A DNA stretch of 64,000 nucleotides from Baylisascaris procyonis (Eukaryota; Nematoda; Chromadorea; Rhabditida; Ascarididae), in the NCBI GenBank assembly GCA_037389465.1, contig JAZARR010000082.1:5754501-5818500 (forward strand), written 5' to 3'. A model generated the notes under the pieces. That model did no database searches. It was not told the DNA's origin and saw only the letters and a program-made list of their open reading frames with translations. The translations under genes were made by a program, and so were the position numbers. Of the stretch, positions 13,853 through 26,200 are shown in pieces (within the stretch, counting starts at the first letter, position 1; each line of letters opens with the position of its first letter).

Positions 13853-14125
13853 ATAGTGTCCAGCTTTACCTCACTACTCTTAGTGGTCAGTGTCCAGCTT
13901 TAACTCACTACTCTTAGTGGTCAGTGTCCAGCTTTACTTCGCTATTCTTAGTGGTCAGTGTCCAGCTTTACCTCACTACTCTTACTGGTCAGTGTCCAGC
14001 TTTACCTCACTACTCTTAGTGGTCAGTGTCCAGCTTTAACTCACTACTCTTAGTGGCCAGTGTCCAGCTTTACCTCACTACTCTTAGTGGTCAGTGTCCA
14101 GCTTTAACTCACTACTCTTAGTGGA
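13853..14125. repeat. 34-bp tandem repeat, 8 copies
   Basis: The unit runs AGTGTCCAGCTTTACCTCAC then TACTCTTAGTGGTC, 34 bases, eight copies in register with single substitutions (AACTC for CCTC, GCTATT for ACTACT). Each unit contains CACTA...TAGTG, which could pair as a small hairpin. It lies about 600 bases upstream of the sos-1 start. Confidence 0.93.
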
Positions 14126-14289
14126 CAATGAGCAAATATATTAAAGAGCGTTTATTAACTACATAAATATAATTGTGATCTTTAATCCACACAAGACATC
14201 ATCATAACCTACAACTGTAAATAATCTCCTCGATTATGAGATAATACAGCATAGAACAAATCAGTGATGCACAAGTTACATAAACTAAT

Positions 14290-14470
14290 ACTATACTTAT
14301 TACTATATCAGGTGTAGTTTATACACGGTAATAATGCATTTATTACTGTAGCAAATATAAGTCACGCAAAATAATACTGTATTTACTATAGTATCAAGTA
14401 CAGTAATAATGTGCTTATCAAATGTAGATTATATAAGCACTACTATATTTATTACTGTACCAAGTATAAC
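14290..14470. repeat. Irregular AT-rich repeat (TTACTGTANCAAGTA-like)
   Basis: Variants of ATTACTGTAGCAAATATAA, TTACTATAGTATCAAGTACA and TTACTGTACCAAGTATAA recur at uneven spacing of about 50-60 bases. The copies are diverged, so the unit is not firmly defined. Confidence 0.5.
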
Positions 14471-16704
14471 ATCGAAAGATAAATGATCTATGAACAAAGA
14501 TAAATATATTGCTTAATCTTGAATACTAACATGATAAAGCGAACTGTAAAATTATCCACCCAAGTGAAATAGATGAATATACAGAAGAAAGTGAATCCAT
14601 TTGTAACGTAGAAGATCCCTAATCGCTTCAACGGAATTACGGAAATAAAGATTTCAGGATAAATGCTTAAATCGACGATGAAAGCAAAGAGAAGAGAGGG
14701 AAAGGAATTTGATGATGAGAGGAATCTTTAGTTTATTGCATCAAATAAAATTTTCATCAAATAATATAAACTTAAACGCAATACTATATTGAATATTTTT
14801 TTTAAATATATCGAACGAATATAAGAAAAACCAAAAGCGCCATTGATAACGAAACAATTATGAAGCATTCGTCTAAAAAGAAAAAAATAACCGAAGAAAT
14901 TTATTTAATGCGTAAATTATTCAAAAAATTACATTTATCTTTTTTTTTTTAAATCGCTTTATACGGCTATGAGGGAAATCGTATTTTTCAGCAACTTCAT
15001 TTTGAATCAAGATTCTTTCGACTATTGACTATCGTTTTCTAAAGAGAACCTTTTTTTTTAGAAAATCGTATAGTAGTTAAAATCATAGCTAACATGATGG
15101 AATAATTTTGAAACAACTCATTTTCAATTTTAATTTCCAACTTTAATTCTAATCCTTTGAGAAACTTTTTTTGAAAAAAAAAATTCAATAAAAAAGTATG
15201 AAGTTTTGCCTCAGATAAAGCTCATTCTAGCAGAATTAGCATAGATATACAGAGAGAAGAATTTACGTTATACAAACGATCTGTACGCATAAATAAAAAT
15301 GAAGTAGCTAATTTCTGTGACGTTAGTGGAGGGGAGAAAGAGAAGGGAGAGGGGATGGATTAAGTAAGAAAAAGAGATCGAAAATCGACACAAATTATTT
15401 AATTCGGCCTCTTGGCTTTTTTTAGACCAACAAATAGACGAGGTTTGTTTGCAATTATTGTTTATAAAGTGATAAAATGATAGTGATAACTTTATTGTTA
15501 TCACAAGAAGACATACCAAACTCAAACCAATCAATCTTCATTGATAATGTTGCAATTGTCAAGCGCATTATGACAAGGCAATGTCTGCGAATGTCTGTGA
15601 ATGCTCGCATATGTCTGTCGCTATGTCTGTCAGTCTAGTAATTTCAACTTACGGATGAGGATGACCATCTGTGTTCATTTTCGAAGATGATCGAATAATT
15701 TCAAACAGAATTATAGACATGGAACTAAAAATTGCATTCATACTTATGGTCGATTGAAATACGTTTAACAACCGATCTAAACGGGGAAAAAAAACGATTC
15801 TTTCGTAGAAAGATCCTATCAGCGGCTAATTCGTTGAAAAATTTAAACATATGATCGCTGATTTTCAATTATTTATTAAGCTATTGCGCTAATGAGCGAG
15901 AATTTAAAAAGCACATATTGTGCCAACTATTTTCGGAATATTTCTTTGAATTTTTATTTTTAAAACTATTTATAAATAAAATGGAAAGGAGTTGGGATGA
16001 ACATTGACCTAATGAAGAGGTTGAAAAAAAGAAACGCACAAAACAGGTTATATTGTTGGCGCATACATACATACACACATAGAATCTCTCGTTTCTCATC
16101 AGTAAACGGCACATATATATATACACACACAAAAATGAATAAAAATGAAAACACTCAATGCACATTAGACAACCTGGCATTTTGCCACCAACCAGCCGAC
16201 TGTCAATTAAAAAAAGCAACAAGAGAAAAAAAATCTTACGAAAAAACAATTGAAGTATAACAGACAAGACGACGCTATATGTGCAATTTTTTTTGTCTTC
16301 TCACCTCAACAACCGGTTTCATAAATTGCCATCGAATGGGTTATACAAACGATAATAGTTTTTTTTTTCTATTTTAGTTATAGACCGACCGCGCATAAAT
16401 ATTTACAAGAAATTATCGTGAATAAAGATAGCCTTTGGATTAAATAGAATAAATTTCGATGATCCCTGAATTAAAATTACCGGAAACGGACACGCAGACA
16501 AACAGACATATCCACATACGCACAGATATGTATTACTATGATGAACATTTGCAAAGCAAATCTGCAAAAAAATGCATAGAAAAGTGAAATATTACGTAAA
16601 CGATAGAAGTCTTACTCAGCATCGATTTGCTGGTTGAGATAAGACGTTAAAATCGGATGATACAACAGCAACTATAGTGATTTTTAGTGACGCATATGCA
16701 ATAA

Positions 16705-16835
16705 AAGTTATTATTACTGCTATTATGAATACTCTTATTATTATTATTTATTATTATTATCATTATTAATACTATTACTACTATTATTATTATTAGCATT
16801 ATTATTATTCTTATTATTTTTAATAATTATTAGTG
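16705..16835. repeat. Degenerate ATT trinucleotide repeat
   Basis: About 130 bases consist mostly of ATT or TTA triplets with occasional interruptions (CATT, ACT, TTCTT). It is an ordinary decayed microsatellite in intergenic DNA. Confidence 0.85.
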
Positions 16836-17217
16836 AAGAAATTCAGTACTACTTGAGAGAATCTAATTATAAGACGATAAGGCCTTTAATCATCCTTTCT
16901 TCTATCTATTTATAATGAAATATTTTTAAATGGATATCAATTTATGCATTTTTTTTTTTTTTGGTTTCAAATAAGTGATGATTAAAGATGCCATATAGGT
17001 GAACGTTTTTTAAAGTCTTTCATCGTTCGTTCATCTATTTCATGTGAAAATACTTATGATAAAGTGCAACATCTAAAAATATAATATGGTACAATAAAGT
17101 ACATAATAGTAAATATCTCTGTAAAAATATGCTTATCGCGATGACTCATCAACAAGCTATAAATGACTCATCAAAAATTTTCAGAGTAAATGAGCCGTTT
17201 ATTATCATATTATAAGC

Positions 17218-17224
<7 letters not shown>

Positions 17225-17282
<58 letters not shown>
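17225..17282. repeat. TA microsatellite
   Basis: About 58 bases of uninterrupted TA dinucleotides in intergenic DNA. Confidence 0.95.
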
Positions 17283-17291
<9 letters not shown>

Positions 17292-18781
17292 CATATAAAG
17301 GTCAATAAGTATATATCAATAGTGATCGTTTTTCACTGAATAAAAGAAAGGATTCAGAAAAAATTTCTCGATGACATCATTTGATATTTTCTCACTACAA
17401 TGAATCAGTCAAAGAAAAACCTCCGGATAGGGTCCTTCACATCTGACATTTGAGATATTCATATATGAATCCCTCATCCTCCTTTTTCTCGTTCCCCTGA
17501 TTTCACATCCCCCTCACTCCTCCCTTCTTCTATAAATATGTTCCAACATCCTTTGATGTGGTTGTTTCCCTTCATTGCTAAATTTAATATGGATCATTCT
17601 ATACATATATTATACTAAAATATAGATGAAGCTGTTAATTAAGGATGTTAGAAGTACTAACGACGATATTTTGATAGTAATGAAAAATTGAGCAAATAGA
17701 ATAGCAATTTCATTAGTTTCATTAAAAGCTACTTAGCTATATCGTTCAAAAAAAAAAAGTGGAAAAAAATTGAATTCACTTATGAAAAAAAGAGAAAGAA
17801 TTACCCCCCTTTAATCTCGACTATCATCATAGAACACTTTTTGAGAAGAAAGTTTCGATTTTTACTACTTAAAAATTATCATTCACTTAAATTTGAATAA
17901 ATTTATATTATAAATTGCGGTTGTAATATTTGCAAAAAAGAGGATAATATTAGAAATCAAATGAAAGAAATAAACTGAAAGAAGAGCTATCGAATTGAGC
18001 ATCACTAAAATGATAGAAAACGAACACATCGAAACGTCAATAAAGACAACTAAAAATTCATGTCGAATGCACGTATATATATATATATATATACATATTG
18101 AGGCTCTAAACAATCACACCATTAGAGGCAGTCATTTGTAGATAAATGTTCTTTTTTTTTAATCGCCTTAAGGCTGATATCGAGCAATAAAGCATCAGTC
18201 AATTTCGTTCATTTTTTTTAGATCAAAAATCACTGCGATATATTTTTCTATTTTCTTTAAAATTGCTGGAAAACGCGCCATAAATTGGCGCAAAATGCGT
18301 ACTTTACAATTTAATTTATTATTTCATAAATATTTTCCATAAATGAATTTTTCTATTATATTCTTAATCGACAGACCAATCAATTCCATAAATTATAATA
18401 AATAATTAATTTAAAAAAATTGTAATAATTTATCGATATTTTAGATGAACTGATCGCCGCATAACTCTTCAATAAAACATTTCTATCGTATTCAAAAAAA
18501 TTTCGATACAGTAACCAATATACACATTGCTATTGATCTATGTCAGTTAGATCTAACGCCTGAGTGATTGATCTGGAAAGGTGAATTCTGAATACGATAG
18601 GAAATCCTTTATTAAAACTAAAAAACTTAGAACAAAATGAAAACCACCGATTCAAAAAATTACTTCTTTGAGTATTAACTAAATTATAGGGAATTCCAAT
18701 CGCAATTTTTAGAAATATTTCGTTTCAAATATACCGTATTTGCATAAATATAGCACCACTTTCTTTTCGAATAGAAGCCCC

Positions 18782-18905
18782 ACTCGAAGTAATGAAGAAT
18801 AAACGTTCACATAAGTATAGAACTCTAACAAAGGTTCACACGGGATTTATTCACTTCAATAAAGGTACACACAGGTATAGTAACTCCAATAAACGTTTAC
18901 ACAAG
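18782..18905. repeat. Degenerate repeat of about 37 bp, about 3 copies
   Basis: The phrase AATAAACGTTCACATAAGTATAGAACTC recurs in altered form as AACAAAGGTTCACACGG, AATAAAGGTACACACAGGTATAG and AATAAACGTTTACACAAG. Copies are diverged. No coding sense. Confidence 0.5.
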
Positions 18906-19319
18906 ATGAGATAACTTACTAAAAAGATGCGAGAAACAAATCTATGGCGCAAAAAATGGAACGCCAAGGGCTTCTTATCAAACAAATACGGTAGCTTCAT
19001 GAAAACCAAAAAAAAACTATGCTTCCATAACGACTTACACCAAAGCTTCCATAACCTAAATCGATTGTCTAACAAATCACATAAGCAAATTACAATATTA
19101 GAAAGGGAAATTTTTACGGAGAAATAATATGGAAAAAATTTATTTAAAAGAGTTTTTTTAAATGAAAAGGATTGAAAATTTTAAAAATTAACTCTGATAT
19201 AAGAAAAAAAACTTCTAAAATTATCTATTTAGAATTTAAAAGAAATAAAAAATAAATAAATGAAAAATTGAGAAAATATGCCGAATATCTGAGTGAATGA
19301 AAGCGTCATTTTCACTTAA

Positions 19320-19376
19320 CAACAACACTCGATGAAATGTGTTGTTGCGCATAGCTGCGCATACAACAGTTGTTGA
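19320..19376. other. Hairpin cluster
   Basis: CAACAACAC at 19320-19328 is complementary to GTGTTGTTG at 19339-19347, a nine-base perfect stem with a ten-base loop. It is followed by two copies of the self-complementary TGCGCA and by CAACAGTTGTTG. The segment is more GC-rich than its surroundings. Function unknown. Confidence 0.5.
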
Positions 19377-19518
19377 AGGTGGCTAGGTTAGCTAGCTTCT
19401 CCCGCTTATTTCGACACTAATGCAGCGTTATATTTGATTTGCTTTCATTTTGCACAGCACAATATCACAATTGAACATTTGCATACATCAAGTTAGATAT
19501 TGGGCACTCATCAGTGTA

Positions 19519-19800
19519 TATGGTAACGGTCACTAATAATTATATACCTTTCAGGTAACGGTCACTAACAAACACATATTTTATGTAACGGTCACTAATA
19601 ATCGTGCACCTTTCAGGTAACGGTCACTAATAATTATACACCTTTCAAGTAACGGTCACTAACAATACACCTTTTAGGTAACGGCCACTAATAATTATAC
19701 ACCTTTCAGGTAACGGTCACTAACAGTTACACACCTTTTAGGCGACGGTTACTAACAATTACACATCTTTTGGATAACGGTCACTAATAATCATATCGTT
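19519..19800. repeat. 32-34-bp tandem repeat, about 8 copies
   Basis: The unit is GGTAACGGTCACTAATAATT followed by ATACACCTTTCA, with small length changes between copies (for example CACTAACAATACACC). About eight copies. The core TAACGGTCACTAA is the best conserved part. It lies about 1.2 kb beyond the 3' end of the PLA2-like gene. Confidence 0.9.
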
Positions 19801-20994
19801 TCAACATACTTGAAAAATTATAAAATTAGAACGCTTCGTAATTTTAATAAAATCACTACATCATTATACCACTCTCTCTTTATGGCGTAAATTTCTTCAT
19901 AATATACGAATTAACTGTAGCGATTATGTAACGCAATGAAGAAAAATGCTAACAAAATATAGATAAGAGATAAGAATTTTTTTATGCACAACGAAAATGA
20001 AAACAACGAAAATCGAACAAATGAAATAATATTATAAAATATTTTCCGAATGCATTCAACAAATAAAACATCAATAATAATAGATTTAATTTAAAAAAAC
20101 AATTTTATTTAATAAAATAATACGAATACAGTGAAATAGTATGATCTGCACCCAATTGAGTCATTTCAACGGATGGAAGAAGATCAAGGAATTGAAATGA
20201 TTTAATGAACACCTCCTTATGAAAAATCAACTCGAAAAGCAATAAACGAGACGATTTATAAGGGCTCTGAATTGTGCGGCACTTGAATGATGTGTTTGTT
20301 CGAAAGTTAGAAAGTTACTAAGGATTTTGCGATTGTACTATGAACTTTAGTCGAGTCTACGGCCAAACTCAAAACTACAAGCTGTCCCTAATATCTGCCA
20401 TAGGATTGTATGCCTCCTCTCTAAAACGTTGAGAATTATCGCAGGGTTCGTCTCATTTATTAAATTCTTTCAGTTATACGGCATCCATAATAACTTGAAA
20501 AACATAAGTCCTAGCATTTATAAAAGGATTTCCACAATATTTTCATTCAAATCAATTTGCATCAACACTAAGGCAAACTGTATTCTATGCTGTTGAATGG
20601 AATTTCTAAAAATAGAGATCCTCAGCTATAGGCTATTAAAATTTTTTGTTGATTAGATTGTCTTGCAAATTTTTGACTCCCCAAATATTCAAGCATTAAA
20701 AAAACAATTTTGAACAATTACTATTTGAGTGATACACCTCCCCATACTCATATGTTATGAGCTTAATTCCATCCTCCCCTTCCTATCACAGGTAATTTCA
20801 TCTAACCTTAATGAAAAGAGTTTATACTATGAAATAAACGGAAAAAGACGAGAAGAAAAAAGCAATAAAAAATTATTCCATAAAATTAGATGTAAATAAT
20901 TTCTAACACATTCTCCCCATTATTTTATATTTTCTTCACATATTAATTCCATTAAATTTTCTCTAATCACATCAGCTTTTTTTATAATTTTAAC

Positions 20995-21800
20995 TTAAAC
21001 GATTTGAATGAGATGAACTTTTTCGGGTATAAATTTAATAGATGCTTTCCATCGAAGTGCACTAAGTATATCGCTATAAAATAGAAAATATAAAAGCAAT
21101 AAAATAAAAGCAATCATCATTGCAATAAATAATATATTTATCCATCGAATATTCTCCAAATTATTAATTATTATCGTCGATAAACTAATTATTTTTCCAT
21201 TTAATCCATTAATCCAATCTTCAATCGTTTCCAATAGATCTGAAATTTTTATTTAGCAATGAAATTATTTAAAAAAAAAAGGAAATTCATTTAAATTATA
21301 TGATAGATCAAAATGAAACACAATAATAGAAGAAAATTGTATTAGTAATTGAAAAGTATTTTTGAATTAAACGTTAACTTCAATAACTAAAAAGTAATTT
21401 TTAAGTGATTTAATTTTATTCATTATAAAAAAAATGTTGAAATATTTTTACATCGAATAAATCAAAAGAGGTAGCTGATTAATTTTAAAATTATATAAAC
21501 GGTTATATTCATTAATATGAGCAATTGTAATAAAACTCACCTTTATGCTTTTTCCTTTCTTTATTGAAAGATAATTCGGTATGCATAAGATGAATCGATT
21601 CATAGCATTTCCGATCGTTTTTATCGATTTTTGATTTTTGTAGAAGACATTCAACAAATCGTAATGGACATAACACTTGACTACTGCTGATATTTTGATG
21701 ACATATCGCAACATTCGAACAACACTCGCCAAATTCCTCTGAAAATGATCTAAGATAACAATTCCCACTGAAATAATAGGTAGACGGCTGTCGCTTAAAC

Positions 21801-21840
<40 letters not shown>

Positions 21841-23249
21841 AACTTAGAAGCAAACCATGGAATGCCTGACCTTTAAGGAAGGTATTCGTAAAACGTAAAT
21901 CAATATCGCCCATAAGTAAATCAGGTTCACTTGAATTAATCCCGCCTAGCTTAGAACTGTTTTCCGATAAGAATAAGAAATCACAAAATTTCTTGTTATT
22001 ATGGGAAAAGGATGGGTAACCACTTATAAACACTTACTCCTATCACTATCATTTAAAATCACTTTTTTAATATTTTGATCTCATTTAATTTACAATTTTT
22101 CAAAATGAACTTCAGAAACAATAAAATCCTTCTAAGATATGACATACATAGATAGATAAAATAGAAATCGTTCTATAATAAATAAAATCAAATAGAACAA
22201 TAAAATAATTACGATATTTTAGGACAGATTCGTTACTGTAGGATAGATCATTTATTAGAAAGAAATTTAACACTTGAAAAAAAAATTATAAATTGATTTG
22301 AATTTTGGATTTTATTGAATTTTGAAAAGATTGAAAAAATTTTATAGTTATAAAATTTTACTAACCTCTATATATGCGACAATCTTCGAATATTTTTGTA
22401 TACCAATGTTTTAGTATCAAATCTTCAACAACACATGTATGTTTCGATGATTTCGTTGAATCGGCCAACATAGTTGTCGTGTTCATTGTGACTTCATCGT
22501 TTATTATCGCTTTCATCTTCCCACTTTTTAGTTTATCTTTTGAGTTTGTCGATTTTAAAGTCGACTCGACTAGTTTTGTTGAGAGATATTTCGTTGAGTT
22601 GTTCGAAATATGCTGAATAATATCTGCAAAAGAATAAATAAATAAACGAATAAACGAATAAACATGTGAATAAAAAGTTCCTTTATGAATATAAAATATT
22701 TTCCTTTTGTTTTTGAATATTTTAAGGATAGAAGTTTTAATTGCAAATATTTTTGTTATTGTATTTAGTGTTTTTAAAGGATATTTATAAATTCGTTTAT
22801 CGCTCATCTCCTATATTAAAATGAAATGTTTATTTATATGTTATCCATATATAAATCTCCTATACTAAGTGATGATCAATCATATTCTTTACGGTTTCGC
22901 TATCTATTACATTTATGTGAATAGTAAACTTAACAATAATATGAGAAGTATAAATTATTCTACCTTCATTTAGTTTTAAAATGGAGCTTTTCTATGCAGG
23001 TCAATACTCACTTCCCTTTAGATGATAGTCGTGTGTTTATCTCGATCACTTCTAGTTATTTATTTATTTTTTAATTCGACATTAATAATACAAAATGGAA
23101 AATATATAGAAAATACCAACGCGGCTTTTGGGCAGCTTCTTCATAGTTGCCATCGCCGAACGTTTGGACAGCTACACATGCGACAAACGCTTTCAACTGA
23201 CAGTCTGCCAATTCTTTTGCCTGTAGTCGATTGAATTTATATCAGTTGA

Positions 23250-23299
<50 letters not shown>

Positions 23300-26200
23300 C
23301 TTTCATTAGTTACCCCTCCCGTTTCAAGAATCCTTCCTGCACAGATATCCTTTTTCCTTAGTTATATTAGGATTAAAGGTAGATACAACTCAGTTTGGCA
23401 GTTCCGATCCATATTATTTCATTACTTCAAAGGTGAACCACACATTATTATTGTTACTTTTTCAAAAAAAAAGTTAGCGCTAACAATTGAGACCTGAGAT
23501 CGAGCATAATTTCCTCAGCTAAATAGTGAAAGTTGATCATAAATGGTGCATACCTTGAGCGCAGCATTGTTCATGCAATCACAAAATTGTTCATCACAAT
23601 TACTCTTGCCCATTTGATCCGTATAGCATTTATCATGAACAATACAACATTCGTTGAACATATCTGCAAGCATAATTTTTTTTTTCACTTGAAATCTATT
23701 TATTTCAAAGAAATCCTTTCTAGTTTTATATACTAATAGGTAATTTACAAGTAATTATATAGAAATGTAATAAGTAAACAAGTAAAAATATAAATATTCT
23801 ATTATCGCTCACCATATATAGATATTTACAACTCATCCTGTATTTAAAAACCCCTTTTTTGAATTACAACAATCAATGAAATAACAAATTGCTAAGACCA
23901 TTTCGTCGTCAATACCATCTTTCGCCATTTCGCTTTTTAAACCTTTATAATTGATAATATATCACTGCTATAAGAACAAAAGTTATCCTCAGGTCATCAA
24001 ATATGGAATGTAATCAAAAGGAACGTAAAAAAATCACTAATTAGCCCACTTAAATACTCAGTCATATGGTTAATAAATCTTTTTTCAACAAAATGATTTG
24101 TGAATATTAGATTATTTCATCGTTCCAATTCGGTAACGAACTAAATGATTCACTGTCACAATTTAATCAATATGCAAATATTCAATATGCAAATATCCAA
24201 TATGCAAATATTCGTACAACTTACCCATAACATCGGGACATTCTTCTTTTGCTGTAATATAGGCCATTTCTCGCGTTTCATTATCGATTCCACATTGCCA
24301 TTGCTCCAATAATACAAAACTATGAACGTTACCCATGTTGATCAATAATTGCCCAACAAGGAACCATCGTAGCTGTAAACAGTCATTGTACTCATTTCAG
24401 GCAGTTGAAATCGTTAAAAAAAAAAATTCATGAAAATTTATTGAAAATTTAACGATTGCCTAGGATATTTTCAAAAATTCGATATTTCCATTTTATCATT
24501 TTTCAGAAATTCTCTATTTTTATTTATCTCTCATTTTAAAATTGGATTAATTTTTCATGAAATTATTGTTTCATCCAAACTTAAGAGTTCAACACAAAAA
24601 TTCTAACAAAGATTATTTGTTTAATGGTAAAGCTTTTTTACAATAAATAAGTAATACCGAGAAAAAAAATTTTTATTCATTTATTCACCAGGACGATCGG
24701 CAAAAACGAACTATGTCTAGCAGCTCTTTTCTTTTATTGCTCTATTATTTTTATAAGATTAGCAATAATATTCACTCACCGACAAAATTTGCATATTTAA
24801 TTAGCTTAATTTCCATATTCGGCGTTCCGCTTCCCAACCTTTTCAATGAATTTTACTAAGTGACGTTCAAATGTAATTTGAAGAGATAAAAATAATTTAA
24901 CGTGAAATATTGCTAATGAAGATCGATGAGGAATTAGTAGTCTCAATGATAAATATTAAAAACGAGCTTTTTCTTTTAACCGATTGGTCATATAATAAAA
25001 TGAGCACCAACTGTATTCTGCCTAAATAAATAAAACCAATAAAAGCGATAGTTCTTTAGAGAGCAGAAAAATACAACGAATATGTAAATTAAGCTAATTA
25101 AATATGCAAATTTCGTCGAAAAACAAATTGAATGAATCAATTCGAAAATTTTCATGAAAAATTTTCAAATATTTGTGCATCACAATGATGACATATATTT
25201 CACGCAATTGTAAAATTTCCACATTCGATTATTACACTTTACAACGAGACAGAAAAAAAAAGTTGTCGTCTCGTTGAACGTATTGCTTAGTTTTTGATAA
25301 CTTTCAAGGACAGACATAAACCAAATAATTCTAAATCACGCCACTATCAACCTCTATCACCCGATCGTCTATTGAGCACTAATTGCAGCAATATTCATCA
25401 TCTCTGTAATACAAAGATTGTTTTGGTTAACTCTTAGCGATCGACTCATATGATTACGAATTACTAACACCGGAAATAACTGTAAAATATCGTTTAAAAT
25501 ATTTGTTTTATAATTGAAAATATAATAAAGCGTTTGTTTTTATATAAGTTAATTGGATCTTTAATGAGTGATAGTGATATGATAATGATAAGTTATATTT
25601 AATAAATATTTAGCTACTTTAATAAGTGATAATAATAATAAATATTGATAATAATGTGAAAATAATGAAAGAAAAAAATATGAAAATTCTATGATTCAAT
25701 TAAGAATTATTATAAATAAAATAAAATCTATAGAAAGATAATATTTGAGCTCCCCTCTTCTATCCCCTCTCCCCTCTTCCTTCCTCCTCTCTCCTTTCTC
25801 TCTTCTGCTTACCTCTCTCTCCCTGACCCCTAGTATACATTTTCTTTACACTGTTGCTGATGATGCGGTTAATTTATTGCAGTAACAAATAGCGCTAACA
25901 TAGAGGAATAAAGAAAACACCGACAATTTAGTAGGCAAACGAATAGAAAATAGAAAAAAACGAAGGATAGAACGAATGAATAATAATAAAAGCCAAAAAA
26001 AAAATGTTCACACAGCCTATATACTAATAAAAAAGATCAATTATCGCATATTGGTTGATCAGATTTATCTCGAAAAAATACTTCGCTATCGAAACGTTTT
26101 CCATTAGTAACAATCTTTAGTGACAGCTTCTTCCAGATGTGTATGGCTGCTGACAGCTGCCGAATAAGTAAAGTTGTATAAAATGATGTTAAAAGAACAC

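Larger units (their letters stand above)
13281..20994. other. 7.7-kb intergenic region with repeats, no supported gene
   Basis: This gap lies between the 5' end of sos-1 and the 3' end of the PLA2-like gene, both on the minus strand. Open frames here (up to 128 codons, 15881-16267 minus) have no splice context or recognisable protein and overlap AT or ATT repeats. Contents seen are two minisatellites, an irregular repeat around 14290-14470, an ATT-rich tract, a TA microsatellite and a hairpin cluster. The 5' part presumably holds the sos-1 promoter; no specific element is recognised. Confidence 0.6.

Noticed and set aside
15881..16267. 128-codon minus-strand open frame
   Set aside because: Phe/Cys/Tyr-rich translation of T-rich and CA/TA-repeat DNA, with overlapping open frames on both strands; no support for coding.
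21448..21768. Alternative 106-codon minus-strand frame over the second PLA2-like domain
   Set aside because: The competing frame keeps the CC...C...C pattern that mirrors the first domain and joins in phase to the membrane-span exon.
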